Shown: positions 1 through 9,413 of the stretch, piece after piece | Position numbering within the stretch: the stretch's first letter is position 1 | Layout of the letters: every line of letters begins with the position of its first letter | Source: Bufo bufo | Lineage: Eukaryota > Chordata > Amphibia > Anura > Bufonidae | NCBI RefSeq assembly: GCF_905171765.1 | Contig: NC_053391.1 | Span: 155,367,565 to 155,431,564, forward strand | Direction: 5' to 3' | Length of the DNA: 64,000 nucleotides | Notes under the pieces: generated by a model | Databases searched by the model: none | The model's input: only the letters and a program-made list of their open reading frames with translations | Told to the model about the DNA's origin: nothing | Program-made: the position numbers and the translations under genes

Positions 1-3000
1 GAACCATCAGTCAGTACGTGGAGGGGTGTGCACAGGTACTGTTCCACCATGTTAGTGAAATGTTGCCTCCTGCTAACACGTTCCGTATCAGGTGGTGGTG
101 CAGTTAGCTGTGGCGTGGTGACAAAACTTTTCCACATCTCTGCCATGCTAACCCTGCCCTCAGAGGAGCTGGCCGTGACACAGCTGCATTGGCGACCTCT
201 TGCTCCTCCTCTGCCTTCGCCTTGGGCTTCCACTGGTTCCCCTGTGACATTTGGGAATGCTCTCAGTAGCGCGTCTACCAACGTGCGCTTGTACTCGCGC
301 ATCTTCCTATCACGCTCCAGTGCAGGAAGTAAGGTGGGCACATTGTCTTTGTACCATGGATCCAGCAGGGTGGCAACCCAGTAGTCCGCACACGTTAAAA
401 TGTGGGCAACTCTGCTGTCGTTGCGCAGGCACTGCAGCATGTAGTCGCTCATGTGTGCCAGGCTGCCCAGAGGTAAGGACAAGCTGTCCTCTGTGGGAGG
501 CGTATCGTCATCGTCCTGCATTTCCCCCCAGCCACGCACCAGTGATGGGCCCGAGCTGCGTTGGGTGCCACCCCGCTGTGAACATGCTTCATCCTCATCC
601 TCCTCCACCTCCTCCTCATCCTCATCCTCCTCATCCTCCAGTAGTGGGCCCTGTCTGGCCACATTTGTACCTGGCCTCTGCTGTTGCAAAAAACCTACCT
701 CTGAGTCACTTCTAAGAGACTGGCCTGAAAGTGCTAAAAATGACCCCTCTTCCTCCTCCTCCTCCTCCTGGGCCACCTCCTCTTCCATCATCGAAAGTGT
801 TTTCTCAAGGAGACATAGAAGTGGTATTGTAACGCTGATAACGCCACTGGCCATGTTGGTGGAGTACTCGAAACAGCGCAACAGGGCACACAGGTCTCGC
901 ATGGAGGCCCAGTCATTGGTGGTGAAGTGGTGCTGTTCCGCAGTGCGACTGACCCGTGCGTGCTGCAGCTGAAACTCCACTATGGCCTGCTGCTGCTCGC
1001 ACAGTCTGTCCAGCATGTGCAAGGTGGAGTTCCACCTGGTGGGCACGTGGCATGTGAGGCGGTGAGCGGGAAGTCCGAAGTTACGCTGTAGGCGAGCAGC
1101 GGCAGGATGTGAACGCTGGAAGCGCGAACAGACGGCCCGCACTTTATGCAGCAGCTCTGACATGTCGGGGTAGTTGCGAATTAACTTCTGCACCACCAAA
1201 TTCAGCACATGCGCCAGGCAAGGGATGTGCGTCAAATCGGCTAGTCCCAGAGCTGCAACGAGATTTCGCCCATTATCGCACACCACCAGGCCGGGCTTGA
1301 GGCTCACCGGCAGCAACCACTCGTCGTGTTGTTTTTGTATACCCCGCCACAACTCCTGTGCGGTGTGGGGCCTGTCCCCCAAACATATGAGTTTCAGAAC
1401 GGCCTGCTGACGTTTACCCCGGGCTGTGCTGAAGTTGGTGGTGAAGGTGTGTGGCTGACTGGATGAGCAGGTGGAAGAAGAGGAGGAGGAATCTGAGTAG
1501 GAGGAGGAGGAGACAGGAGGCAAAGAATGTTGCCCTGCGATCCTTGGCGGCGGAAGGACGTGCGCCAAACAGCTCTCCGCCTGGGGCCCAGCCGCCACTA
1601 CATTTACCCAGTGTGCAGTTAGGGAGATATAGCGTCCCTGGCCCTGCTTACTGGTCCACGTATCTGTGGTTAGGTGGACCTTGCCACAGATGGCGTTGCG
1701 CAGTGCACACTTGATTTTATCGGATACTTGGTTGTGCAGGGAAGGCACGGCTCTCTTGGAGAAGTAGTGCCGGCTGGGAACAACATACTGTGGGACAGCA
1801 ATCGACATGAGCTGTTTGAAGCTGTCTGTGTCCACCAGCCTAAATGACAGCATTTCATAGGCCAGTAGTTTAGAAATACTGGTATTCAGGGCCAGGGATC
1901 GAGGGTGGATAGGTGGGAATTTACGCTTTCTCTCAAATGTTTGTGAGATGGAGAGCTGAACGCTGCCGTGTGACATGGTTGAGATGCTTGGTGACGCAGG
2001 TGGTGGTGTTGGTGGTACATCCCATGTTTGCTGGGCGGCAGGTGCCAACGTTCCTCCAGAGGCGGAGGAAGAGGCCGAGGCGGCAGCAGCAGAAGAGGCC
2101 GAAGCGGCAGCAGCAGAAGAGGTAGCAGGGGGAGCCTGAGTGACTTCCTTGTTTTTAAGGTGTTTACTCCACTGCAGTTCATGCTTTGCATGCAGGTGCC
2201 TGGTCATGCAGGTTGTGCTAAGGTTCAGAACGTTAATGCCTCGCTTCAGGCTCTGATGGCACAGCGTGCAAACCACTCGGGTCTTGTCGTCAGCACATTG
2301 TTTGAAGAAGTGCCATGCCAGGGAACTCCTTGAAGCTGCCTTTGGGGTGCTCGGTCCCAGATGGCGGCGGTCAGTAGCAGGCGGAGTCTCTTGGTGGCGG
2401 GTGTTCTGCTTTTGCCCACTGCTCCCTCTTTGTCTTTTGCTACGCTGTTGGCTCGGTCTCACCACTGCCTCTTCCTCCGAACTGTGAAAGTCAGTGGCAC
2501 GACCTTCATTCCATGTGGGGTCTAGGACCTCATCGTCTCCTGCATCGTCTTCATCCCTGACCTCCTGTTCAGTCTGCACACTGCAGAAAGACGCAGCAGT
2601 TGGAACCTGTGTTTCGTTATCATCAGAGACGTGCTAAGGTGGTATTCCCATGTCCTCATCATCAGGAAACATAAGTGGTTGTGCGTTAGTGCATTCTATC
2701 TCTTCCACCGCTGGGGAAGGTCTAGGTGGATGTCCTTGGGAAACCCTGCCAGCAGAGTCTTCAAACAGCATAAGAGACTGCTGCATAACTTGAGGCTCAG
2801 ACAGTTTCCCTGATATGCATGGGGGTGATGTGACAGACTGATGGGCTTGGTTTTCATGCGCCATCTGTGCGCTTTCTGCAGAAGACTGGGTGGGAGATAA
2901 TATGAACGTGCTGGATCCACTGTCGGCCACCCAATTGACTAATATCTGTACCTGCTCAGGCCTTACCATCCTTAGAACGGCATTGGGCCCCACCAAATAT

Positions 3001-3158
3001 CCCTGTAAATTCTGGCGGCTACTGGGACCTGAGGTAGTTGGTACACTAGGACGTGTGGCTGTGGCAGAACGGCCACGTCCTCTCCCAGCACCAGAGGGTC
3101 CACTAACACCACCACGACCATGTCCGCGTCCGCGTCCCTTACTAGATGTTTTCCTCAT
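1..3158 (-). pseudogene. hAT transposase (BED finger type), decayed and partial
   Basis: This is a DNA cut-and-paste transposase remnant, read leftwards from an ATG at 3158. The first 174 codons are open (GRG-rich basic start, then an acidic Ser/Pro-rich stretch) and end at a stop at 2634-2636. Beyond that, homology to the intact protein at 35070-38447 continues across the BED finger region (about 2150-2330) and the catalytic region, but no single frame stays open. Frameshifts are therefore inferred, probably in the low-complexity stretches near 1480-1510 and 2040-2110. The C-terminus with the last catalytic Glu and the dimerisation segment is off the left edge. Amino-acid identity to the intact copy looks like about 80% over the N-terminus by eye, so this is a sister lineage and not a recent copy. 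Confidence 0.85.
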
Positions 3159-3298
3159 TGTTACCGTTCACCACAATAAGAAAAATATTATTTGGCCCAA
3201 TGTATTGAATTCAAATTCAAGCCTTTTTTTACAGACACCTAACACTATCTGGCTATCTATTTAGGTACCGCATTACACTAATACAGGCACAGCAGTAA

Positions 3299-4150
3299 TG
3301 ATAGATTTAGCTGAATATAAATTTGAGGCCTATTATTTAGGCGCTGGGTGACAGGTATACGTTTACGGACAGAATTAGACTTGGATCTGCACAGTAGCGT
3401 GTGTGTGAAGTTATTGAGAATTACCCTATCAGCACCTTGAATCTAATATACCCTTTTAGGGATAGATTTAAAGTAGGCCTGATACAGCAGAAACCACTAA
3501 TTTAGAGAATTGCAAAATTGGGAATTGTATTTCAACCCAGAACAAAAACTGTGCTTTGACGGACACTAAATAACTTGACCAGCTAAAGCAATAAAGACAG
3601 ATTTGGATGAATATAAATTTGAGGCCTATTTTTTAGGCGCTGGGTGACAGGTATACGTTTGCACACAGAATTAGACTTGGAATTGCACTGTAGCGTGTGT
3701 GTGAAGTTATTGAGAATAACCCTATCTGCACCTTGAATCTTATATACCCTTTTAGGGATAGATTTAAAGTAGGCCTGATACAGCAGAAACCACTAATTTA
3801 GAGAATTGCAAAATTGGGAATTGTATTTCAACCCAGAATAAAAACTGTGCTTTGACGGAGACTAAATAACTTGACCAGCTAAAGCAATAATGACAGATTT
3901 GGATGAATATAAATTTGAGGCCTATTATTTAGGCGTTGGGTGACAGGTATACGTTTACGGACAGAATTAGACTTGGATCTGCACAGTAGCGTGTGTGTGA
4001 AGTTATTGAGAATTACCCTATCAGCACCTTGAATCTAATATACCCTTTTAGGGATAGATTTAAAGTAGGCCTGATACAGCAGAAACCACTAATTTAGAGA
4101 ATTGCAAAACTGGGAATTGTATTTCAACCCTGAACAAAAATATATCCTAT
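3299..4150. repeat. Tandem array, 296-bp unit, about three copies
   Basis: The phrase AATATAAATTTGAGGCC recurs with its GAGGCC at 3325, 3621 and 3917, an exact 296-bp spacing. The unit also includes a 'cagcagaaaccactaattta' segment. The array lies just upstream of the hAT-A copy 1 transposase, in the place where the complete element has its 227-bp array, but the sequences are unrelated. Confidence 0.9.
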
Positions 4151-4229
4151 GCCAGACAGCAGACAGTATTACAATTGGCTGGCCACAGCTGAAACACCAG
4201 ATTTAGGGTACTGCTATTTTGGCAATTGT

Positions 4230-4700
4230 ATTTCACCCCTCAATAAAATAGCAAGCACAGCCAAGCCCCATATGTAGGATATAGCCAAAAAATAACCACA
4301 CTATTGATGGTTAAATGCACTTGGTGTGACAGCTTGCCCCACATGTAGGATATAGCCAAAAAACAACCACACTATTGATGGTTAAATGCACTTTGTGACA
4401 GGCTCAGCTTGCCCCTGATGTAGTATATGGCCAAGAAATAACCACACTATTGATGGTTAAATGCACTTGATGACAGCTTGACCCTGATGTAGGATATAGC
4501 CAAAAAATAACCACACTATTGATGGTTAAATGCACTTGGTGACAGGCTCAGCCAAGCCCCTGATGTAGTATATGGCCAAAAAATAACCACACTATTGATG
4601 GTTAAATGCACTTAGTGACAGGCTCAGCTTGCCCCTGATGTAGTATATGGCCAAAAAATAACCACACTATTGATGGTTAAATGTACTTGGTGGCAGCTTG
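4230..4700. repeat. Tandem array, 69-76-bp unit, six copies
   Basis: The phrase ACCACACTATTGATGGTTAA begins at about 4295, 4366, 4441, 4510, 4586 and 4661. The units vary by a few bases around a 'cagcttgcccctgatgtag' linker. This is a second array in the same non-coding flank of hAT-A copy 1. Confidence 0.88.
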
Positions 4701-5131
4701 TGCTAGCGCACCACAAGACACAAAATGGCCGCTGATCAACCCAGAAAAAAGTGAATGAAAAACGCTCTGGGCAGCCTAAAAACAGTGAACAATTGAATAG
4801 CAGCAGTTCAATGATCCACAGCTGTAGATCGATCACTGAATGAAGTCTTTTGGAGGAGTTAATCACTGCCTAATCTCGCCCTAACGTCGCAGCTGCAACC
4901 TCTCCCTACACTTGTAACAGCAGAGTGACGTGCAGCGCTACGTGACCCAAGCTTATATAGAGGCTGGGTCACATGCTGCACTGGTCAATCACAGCCATGC
5001 CAATAGTAGGCATGGCTGTGATGGCCTCTTGGGGCAAGTAGTATGACGCTTGCTGATTGGCGGCTTTGCAGCCTTTCAAAAAGCGCCAAGAAAGCGCCAA
5101 GAAAGTGCCGAACACCGAACCCGGACTTTTA

Positions 5132-6024
5132 CTGTACAGTCATTTGGGGTGTCGTTGACCGTTTTTCTAAGATGTCACACTTTATTCCGCTTCCAGGTCT
5201 GCCATCTGCTCCTCATCTGGCTGAGCTATTCATTTTACATATCTTCCGCCTTCATTGATTTCCTCTCCACAGTTCAATTCCCCTCCAGGTTCTGGAGATC
5301 TTTATGTAAGTTTCTGAATGTCTTTTTGGACTTTTCCTCTGCCTATCATCCACAGACTAGCGGCCAGGTGGAACGCATGAAAAAAATATTGGTCAGCTTC
5401 CTGCGACATTTCACCAATGCATCTTCCCTGGGCGGAATTTGCTCATAACGATAGAGTCAACCAAGCCACAGGTAAATCTCCATTTTTTGTGGTCTACGGA
5501 CGACATCCAAGTGTCTGGTCTGACACTAAGGTACGGTATCGCTTCAGAGAACAGCGGACCAGATGAAAAGGTCTGCAGATAAGAGGTGCAGACCTCATCC
5601 TCAGTTTGCCATTGGAGACAAGGTATGGCTTTCTTGCAAGAATATCCGTCTCAGACTTCCCTCTTACAAACTGGCTCCGCGATTCTTGGGACCTTTTTCT
5701 GTGATCAAGAAAATTAATCCTGTTGCCTACAAGCTCAAACTACCTGCTACCTTGCGCATTCCCAACTCATTTCATGTTTCGTAACTTAAGCCAGCTGTCT
5801 TTAACAGGTTTTGCTAAGGCACGTCACAGAACCCTCCTCCTGTCACTATGGATGATGAGTTTGAAGTCAAGGACAGTCTATACAGGAGGATTATCAGAAG
5901 TAAGACCTTTTGTTTGGTGGACTGGAAGGGCCACGGGCCTGAAGAAAGGTCATGGGAATATGCTGAGAATATTCATGCCCCTCTGTTGCTGAAGAGTGGA
6001 GGAGGGGGCGTAAGAGGGGGGTAC
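5132..6024 (+). pseudogene. Ty3/Gypsy pol 3' end: integrase and chromodomain remnant
   Basis: This is the C-terminal part of a retrotransposon polyprotein, truncated on the left where it abuts hAT-A copy 1. Visible pieces in order: an integrase core segment ([14 protein letters not shown] near 5150-5200), the region of the catalytic Glu (SSAYHPQTSGQVERM near 5335-5380), the integrase C-terminal SH3-like region (GDKVWLSCKNIRL near 5610-5650, ending IPNSFHVS), and a chromodomain (VDWKGHGPEERSWE near 5920-5960). The pieces sit in different frames with stops between them, so it is dead. The domain order matches the intact element at 7920-13244, but sequence and LTR differ, so it is another chromovirus family. 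A purine tract before 6025 is the likely polypurine tract. Confidence 0.88.
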
Positions 6025-6870
6025 TGTCAGTATGGGGTCTGTGTCCCCACCGCAGGGTGGCAGATTTCTGTCTGCACATCGCAGCACTATGGGTCCCAGT
6101 ACTGGCTTACCTTGTAGGAGACACAGGCGCCCGCTAGCATACCGCCGCATCCGTCCTCACTACCAGGTGTCATCTGATGCGCTATAGCACGCGCATGCGC
6201 ACCTCTCCCTTTCTTATAGGAGTAGGCAGCTGGTTCCTGATCACCATCCCCACCCAGAGACGGGAGTATTTGTATTTAAGGCAGCTTCACTCATCATGAA
6301 GTGCCCAAGCATGGTTGTTGTACCTCTTGACTTTGGCTGAAGTGTCCCACTGTGTCTGTTTATTGGATTTCCTGGATTCTGACCTCTGCTTCGTTTGACT
6401 ATGCATCTGCCTGCCGTCTGTTTATTGGATTACCTGGATTATAGACCTCTGCACTGTCTGACTACACATCTGCCCATCGCCTCCTGTAAGTCTGTCTGGA
6501 TCCAGACCCTGCACTGCCTGACAACGAGACCACTTATATCTGCACGCTATATTGCTCTGAACTTTGTGTTGCCTGTATCTGTCAAGTGACTTTTGAATAC
6601 TGTCTGCCAGTATAGACCATCTGTTCCTTTACTTTGCCTTTGTTGGACTGTTCACACTACTGCAGGTAGCTGCAATCTGGGTAACTGGTGCAGACACCAG
6701 AGTCCTGACTCTGAGAGTCAGCAGCCAGCAATATTGGACTAATTCCCAGTACTCTATCAGCTGACACAGAGGATCCACATCCTCTGGTTGTAACACCTGC
6801 CTCATTCTACTAACTCCATACTACTACGACTCTCAGCATTTTGCACCATCAAGGTGCTGGCGTCATGACA
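6025..6870 (+). repeat. 3' LTR of the older Gypsy element
   Basis: The LTR starts TGTCAGTATGG just after a purine tract and ends CGTCATGACA, giving TGTCA...TGACA ends. Length is 846 bp. It follows the chromodomain remnant directly, as a 3' LTR should. The matching 5' LTR is not in the window. The last base adjoins the DIRS-like fragment. Confidence 0.75.
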
Positions 6871-7919
6871 TTGCTTAATTCAGGGGCCCAGCCGCACAAG
6901 CACTCAGAAACCCAATCACCATTAAGGGCACCTCAATCACACCCTGGTCGATGTCCCCTGTAATAGATTGTGCCCTGGAGAATCCAGTGCTGTTCTCCCC
7001 TTCACTGCACTGCTGGCCCAGGGAGGCATTTGCTAAACCGTAAGTAACCGATGAACTGTTTGTACACTTCGGCCCACCGTGAACCTCATGTGTTCTACCC
7101 CTGGGGATCTGCGAGCTGCACTGTTTATAGAAAAAAGCCTGGAATTCTCCAACTCTTCCTGCCATGGTGGTTTTTAGAATAAGAAGTCTGAGAAATATGT
7201 TTTCAATTGGTTTGAATGGTGAATCCATCAAGGAGGCCAATTCTAAATTTAAATCCCAAGGAGGGACTGAAGATCTGACCAAAGGTCTTTTCCTGTAGGC
7301 CCCTTTGATGAATCTCTTAACTAGAGGAGCATCTGCAATTTTCATTTCCAGAAAGGCACTTAGAGATACAATTTGGGTGGATACTTTTATACCTTTATCC
7401 AGACCGGCCTGAAGAAAGTCTAGTACTACAGTCGTACTGGGTGGCTGAATGACATCCCATTTATGATCTAAAAAAGATAGAAAAGCTTTCCATGTCCAAA
7501 GGAATATGGTAGGTGTTACATTTTTCCTGCCCAGAAGAAGAGTGGTGACACCTGAGCTGGATAAACTCTTATTTTCTAACATGTAACATTCAGCCTCCAG
7601 GCTGTGAGAAACAGTTGTCCAACATTCGGATGGACCACCGATCCCTGCGGAAGTAGGTTAGGATTGTTTGGAAGAATCCAAAAATAGTTTGACACCATGT
7701 TGACAAGTAGAGGAAACCAGGTTCTCTTTGGCCAGTTCGGAGCTATGAGGATGAGTTCAGAACTTTTCTCTGATGCTTTCATTAAGGTGCTGGGAATTAG
7801 GGAAAATGATGGAAATGCATACAGGAGAGCATTCTTCCATGGAAGGAGGTTAATCCCAATTAGACTGATGTGAGGGGGAGGTCAAGGCTTTAGGAGACAG
7901 ATGTGGAAGTCTCTGCTGC
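6871..7919 (-). pseudogene. DIRS-like retroelement, tyrosine recombinase fragment
   Basis: Read on the minus strand, two adjoining frames resemble the end of a DIRS-type polyprotein. From about 7782 down to 7576 there is a segment of the kind found between RNase H and recombinase (APNWPKRTWFPLLVNM...LTAWRLN). From 7582 to 6875 there is a 235-codon frame with recombinase-like N-terminal features (KAFLSFLDHKW, SLSAFLEMKIAD, VRSSVPPWDLNLELASLM) and a candidate catalytic Arg in AGRVGEFQAF. The C-terminal HxxR/Tyr part is not recognisable. The change of frame near 7580 marks it as broken. The Gypsy element at 7920 interrupts it, and the other half resumes at 13245. Family assignment is by remembered motif style. 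Confidence 0.7.
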
Positions 7920-8410
7920 TGTCATGGTCTTACCTGCTTGCTGCTCTCCTTCGTTTGACATGTGCTGGCGGCCATCTTGGTTTCTGGGTTTCTTGTAGCC
8001 TTCCACCCTGCGGCTCCTCCTTCCCCTGGGAGGAGCTGGATGCCTAGCTCATATATATAGGAGGTCTGTGGCTTCAGTTCCTTGCTTGGTCCTCTTGTGT
8101 TCACATGCTTCTAAGACTGCTGCTGCTTCTGGTTCCTGATCCTGGCTTCGTCTGACTACCCTGCTGGTTCCTGATCCTGGCTTCGTCTGACTACCCTGCT
8201 GGTTCCTGATCCTGGCTTCGTCTGACTACCCTGCTGGTTCCTGATCCTGGCTTCGTCTGACTACCCTTCTGGTTCCTGACCTCTGGCTTCGCAAAGACTC
8301 TGCTCGGTTTCACCATCCGTTTGGACTTTTGCTTTACAGCTTTATTTTCAATAAAGCCTTCCTATTTTCACTTATCTCTTGTTGTACGTCTGGTTCATGG
8401 TTCCGTGACA
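7920..8410 (+). repeat. 5' LTR of the full-length Gypsy element
   Basis: It runs TGTCATGG...CCGTGACA, 491 bp. Inside are a TATA-like run near 8050-8058, four tandem 35-bp units (GGTTCCTGATCCTGGCTTCG followed by TCTGACTACCC) at about 8145-8270, and AATAAA at 8350-8355. The internal tandem repeat is present in the same number in the 3' LTR. Confidence 0.95.
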
Positions 8411-8423
8411 TTAGGACCAAGCC

Positions 8424-9413
8424 ATGAATTCTGACGGTACAGGGCCATCCTCGCTACCCACGCTGGTTGCCAGACTTGATCAGCAGGATCACCTGTTGGG
8501 TCGGTTCGCTGTGGCGTTGCAAACCCTGCTTGAACGCACGGCTCATTTCGCTCCCGTTGCCGATGGGTCGGTTGTCGCTCCTGGGCTCGCTCCTACTGCC
8601 GCTCCGGTTGTTGCGCCAGAGTCTACCCCGACACCTGTTGTTGCGCCTGCGGTGTTTCGGGGTATGACCGGTTCTGCCCCTCTTCCACAGCGCTTTGGGG
8701 GAGAGCCAACTCAGTGCCGAGGTTTCCTTAACCAGGTGGGCATTTATTTCGAGTTGCTGCCACATGCCTTTCCCACTGAGAGATCAAAGGTGGGCTTCTT
8801 GATCTCGCTGCTCTCGGACAAGGCCTTGGCCTGGGCCAGCCCTTTATGGGAGAACAACAATCCGGTGGTTGCCGAGTTTTCCGGTTTTGTTGCTTCTCTT
8901 CGGAAGGTATTCGATGTGCCGGCTCGTGCTGCCTCTGCTGCGAAGCTCCTTATGTCCATCAGACAGGGTTCACGATCCGTAGCTGAATACGCCATTGAGT
9001 TTCGTACCCTGGCAGCAGAGGTGGGCTGGAATAATGAGGCTCTGGTCGCTGCTTTCTCTCATGGTCTCTCGGATGCCTTGAAGGATGAGGTTGCAGTTAA
9101 GGACCTACCAGTTGAGCTCGAGTCTCTTATTTCTTTCCTGATTTTGATTGACACCAGACTCAGGGAGAGACCTTCCTTTAAGGAGAACCTGCGGAGGTCT
9201 TCTAACAGATTGGTGCCTACGTTTGCTGTCCCACCCGTGCCTCCCTCTTCTCCCACGCCTCCTGGGGATGACTTGTCTGGGGGTGAACCCATGCAGCTGG
9301 GGTTTGCTCGCCTGTCCGAGGGGGAGAGGGCACTACGGAGACGCGAGGGCCGATGCATGTACTGTGGTCTCGGTGGGCATGTCCGAACCGTCCGGGAAAC
9401 GCTCGTACCCTGA
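8424..9413 (+). CDS. gag: Gag polyprotein of the Gypsy element
   Basis: Structural protein of the retrotransposon particle, 329 codons, starting 13 bases after the 5' LTR. Residues about 85-250 form a typical retrotransposon Gag core (LPQRFGGEPTQCRGFLNQV, then RQGSRSVAEYAIEFRTLA), followed by a Pro-rich linker. A C-terminal CCHC zinc knuckle begins normally (CMYCGLGGH), but the expected fourth ligand Cys is missing and the frame runs to a stop at 9411-9413. The frame overlaps the pol frame by about 60 bases. I infer a small deletion at the knuckle that removed the ligand and shifted the frame. A natural programmed frameshift is the alternative, but it would not explain the lost Cys. Confidence 0.88.
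   Translation: MNSDGTGPSSLPTLVARLDQQDHLLGRFAVALQTLLERTAHFAPVADGSVVAPGLAPTAAPVVAPESTPTPVVAPAVFRGMTGSAPLPQRFGGEPTQCRGFLNQVGIYFELLPHAFPTERSKVGFLISLLSDKALAWASPLWENNNPVVAEFSGFVASLRKVFDVPARAASAAKLLMSIRQGSRSVAEYAIEFRTLAAEVGWNNEALVAAFSHGLSDALKDEVAVKDLPVELESLISFLILIDTRLRERPSFKENLRRSSNRLVPTFAVPPVPPSSPTPPGDDLSGGEPMQLGFARLSEGERALRRREGRCMYCGLGGHVRTVRETLVP

Larger units (their letters stand above)
1..5131 (-). mobile_element. hAT-A transposon copy 1, partial and decayed
   Basis: This is an older relative of the complete element at 31613-44361. Position 1 aligns with about 35312 of that element, so the left terminus and the last roughly 80 transposase codons lie outside the window. The order is the same: minus-strand transposase, then tandem arrays, then a non-coding end homologous to 43530-44260. 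The end homology stops near 5131, inside the terminal CCCGAAC-rich region, so the right terminal inverted repeat is missing. Its arrays (296-bp and about 73-bp units) are unrelated to the 227-bp array of the complete copy, so it belongs to a distinct subfamily. Confidence 0.85.
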
